From NCBI RefSeq assembly GCF_019802045.1, contig NZ_JAHVHU010000004.1:1-64000 (forward strand): a stretch of DNA of 64,000 nt, given 5' to 3'. A program made the position numbers and the translations under genes. Positions 62,743 to 64,000 of this stretch are shown piece after piece. The notes under the pieces are model-generated. The model made no database searches, was not told the DNA's origin, and saw only the letters and a program-made list of their open reading frames with translations. The first letter of the stretch is position 1. Every line of letters begins with the position of its first letter. Origin of the DNA: Membranihabitans marinus (GTDB lineage Bacteria; Bacteroidota; Bacteroidia; Chitinophagales; Saprospiraceae).

Positions 62743-63388
62743 TCAATAATTCTCCTTCGATGAAATAGTCGAATGGTGAAAGTCTAAAAACCAGCTTTTC
62801 CACCATCCGATCAGCGTGTCAAGTATACCAGTGTCTAAAGACGATACTGTAAATCGTGATGAAATAACCAAGTTTTCTCGTGCACCTAATCCGCATAAGT
62901 CACACGTCATCCAAAAGTGGGCCATGTAATAGGCCTAATTTTAGAAGTTAAGCAGTTGATTGTACTGGATATTATGCATCACAAACGAATGACCTGCACG
63001 ACGAGATTATTAAGGGCTGACGCCCGATTGGGCTGGACAAAGGTTTCCCCGGGCTAATCACTTACTTGTTGGGGACGGAGCAAAACAATCTAACCAAGTA
63101 CCCGGCGTGGTTCGCTCTGGTGCGCGGAATCATAAGTAATGTATGCTATGGAAGAGATTATTTTTTGACAGATCAAAGAAGCAAAACTGCGCATAGCCAT
63201 AGCTACGTAAGGATTTTGATGATGAAGATATGTCAATAAAAGAAGCCTTCAATAGTGTATGGTATTTATGAGTTCGTGCACTAGTCATCTTAGATGATGG
63301 AAACATTGGAAGATTTTACAGATTCTTAGCAAAGTATTTTTAGAGCACAACTTCTGTTGAATTAAATTCATTCGGTCGCAGCTATCAT
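62743..63388. other. 646-bp gene-free region containing a dispersed repeat
   Basis: It lies between the convergent ends of yajC and the RNA methyltransferase gene. Copy B of the 100-bp repeat is at about 62897-63000. The rest has several short GC-rich inverted pairs (for example GGGCTGACGCCC at 63014-63025) but no recognisable gene, terminator or promoter. Confidence 0.6.
62897..63000 (+). repeat. 100-bp dispersed repeat, copy B
   Basis: Same orientation as copy A at 20322-20422. The shared core includes ATGTAATAGGCCTAATTTT and a TATTATGCATCA segment (TATTATGCGTCA in copy A). The surrounding sequence differs after about 100 bp. No protein-coding potential; no terminal inverted repeats or target duplications were seen. 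Confidence 0.75.
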
Positions 63389-63916
63389 CTATCGAATCAA
63401 CGACCGGATGACTTCCCAGAGCACGATTCCGCCACATACAGATACATTGAGCGAATGCTTGGTACCAAACTGAGGTACTTCCCAGACTTCATCCAACAAA
63501 GGAAGGATTCCTTCCGTGAGCCCATTGACTTCATTTCCAAATACCAGGGCAATGGGGGTTTGGAGATGTGTTACTTGATGCAATAAGATGGATTGATCCG
63601 TCTGTTCGATACCAATGCAATAGCATCCTGCTTTTTTCAACTGATGAATAGAGTCATGAACATCCGGCGTATGCGTCCAATTCACTGTTTTGGTGGAACC
63701 GATGGCTGTCTTAAATATTTCTGCGTGAGGTGGCTTAGGTGTATATCCACAAAGATGGATGTGTTCCAAGGCAAACGCATCAGCTGTTCTAAAGAAACTG
63801 CCCACATTGACACCCGATCGGATATTGTCGAGAACAATATGGACCGGGTACTTTTCGAGCTCTTTAAATTCTTTTAGATTGAGTCGATTTAACTCATCCA
63901 GTTTTAGTTTTCGCAT
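63389..63916 (-). CDS. TrmH/SpoU-family RNA 2'-O-methyltransferase
   Basis: A 175-residue SPOUT-fold methyltransferase acting on tRNA or rRNA. All three motifs of the knotted fold are visible: motif 1 DNIRSGVNVGSFFRTADAF near residues 30-48, motif 2 ALVFGNEVNGL near residue 130, and motif 3 SLNVSVCGGIVLWEV near 155. The length is typical of the short stand-alone type. The exact RNA target is not predictable. Its start overlaps the end of a partial upstream frame by 23 bp. Confidence 0.92.
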   Translation of the reverse strand: MRKLKLDELNRLNLKEFKELEKYPVHIVLDNIRSGVNVGSFFRTADAFALEHIHLCGYTPKPPHAEIFKTAIGSTKTVNWTHTPDVHDSIHQLKKAGCYCIGIEQTDQSILLHQVTHLQTPIALVFGNEVNGLTEGILPLLDEVWEVPQFGTKHSLNVSVCGGIVLWEVIRSLIR

Positions 63917-64000
63917 CTTTTACCGGGTTGGTTTGATCCTGTGACGATTGGCCGTTCCTATTCTTGTGCTTCAAGGCCGCCTGGATGAAAGAAGAAAATA
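63894..64000 (-). CDS. Possible C-terminal end of an upstream gene (partial)
   Basis: The frame is open from the window edge to a TGA at 63896-63894, overlapping the methyltransferase start by 23 bp in another frame. The visible 34 residues (FIQAALKHKNRN then a polar Gln/Asn/Lys tail) could be the end of a protein whose main part lies outside. Such short overlaps are common in this window (for example ubiE/porT). Too short to identify. Confidence 0.3.
   Translation of the reverse strand, partial: FSSFIQAALKHKNRNGQSSQDQTNPVKDAKTKTG

Noticed and set aside
1-64000. CRISPR array, prophage, integron or complete insertion sequence
   Set aside because: No regularly spaced identical repeats with unique spacers, no phage structural genes, no integrase or transposase frames were seen.

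Overview
The window is an ordinary-density chromosomal segment of a Bacteroidota bacterium, most likely of the Saprospiria/Cytophagia side of the phylum (phylum: confident; class: a guess). The evidence is the gene content: a PorT/SprT-type secretion protein next to ubiE, a TamL lipoprotein next to TamB, a DUF4252 gene behind an ECF sigma factor, DUF983, DUF547, DUF1573 and WbqC proteins, and an Alvin-type ferredoxin with a long insert. Several upstream regions also carry the Bacteroidota promoter pattern TTG - about 19 bases - TAnnTTTG. About fifty protein genes are supported. I found no rRNA, tRNA, CRISPR array, phage or intact transposase.

Layout. 0-5 kb: a minus-strand ECF sigma / putative anti-sigma / DUF4252 / enoyl-CoA hydratase operon, divergent from an LptF/LptG permease. 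4.5-9.9 kb: a minus-strand TPR protein / outer-membrane barrel / unknown gene set. 9.9-10.7 kb: a decayed stretch with three hairpins and a thioredoxin-fold relic. 10.7-20 kb: biotin carboxylase, a DUF983 protein, an FAD oxidoreductase and a 1943-residue alpha-2-macroglobulin-like protein without the thioester motif. 20-35 kb: a structured non-coding block, arginine deiminase, ychF, ACP phosphodiesterase, porT-ubiE, gyrA, a TPR protein, a TRAP transporter membrane pair, a lipoprotein, DUF547 and a barrel protein. 34.8-43.7 kb: hydroxyacid dehydrogenase, rarA / acyl-CoA dehydrogenase / thioredoxin-TPR, a secreted GDPD, WbqC, a long acyl-CoA dehydrogenase and ferredoxin. 44-53 kb: a coiled-coil protein and the tamL-tamB pair. 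53-64 kb: cupin plus membrane protein, kdgK-eda-nnr, fbaA, trxB, a membrane-anchored subtilase, aroK, a DUF1573 lipoprotein, yajC and a TrmH-family methyltransferase.

How it works together. Much of the content serves the envelope: LptF/G for LPS export, TamL/TamB for outer-membrane biogenesis, PorT for type IX secretion, YajC for Sec export, plus several barrels and lipoproteins. A second theme is acyl-CoA and sugar-acid catabolism: crotonase, two acyl-CoA dehydrogenases, biotin carboxylase and ferredoxin on one side, KDG kinase, KDPG aldolase and FBP aldolase on the other.

The least explained part is the intergenic DNA. It holds a roughly 150-bp dispersed element that folds into four consecutive hairpins, present twice in opposite orientations with a compensatory base-pair change. 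It also holds a second dispersed repeat of about 100 bp, two different degenerate seven-base repeat arrays lying at 3' ends of genes, a six-base array forming the 5' end of aroK, and two palindromic arrangements of opposing TAnnTTTG boxes. No obviously new multi-gene system is present; the four-hairpin element is the best candidate for something undescribed.
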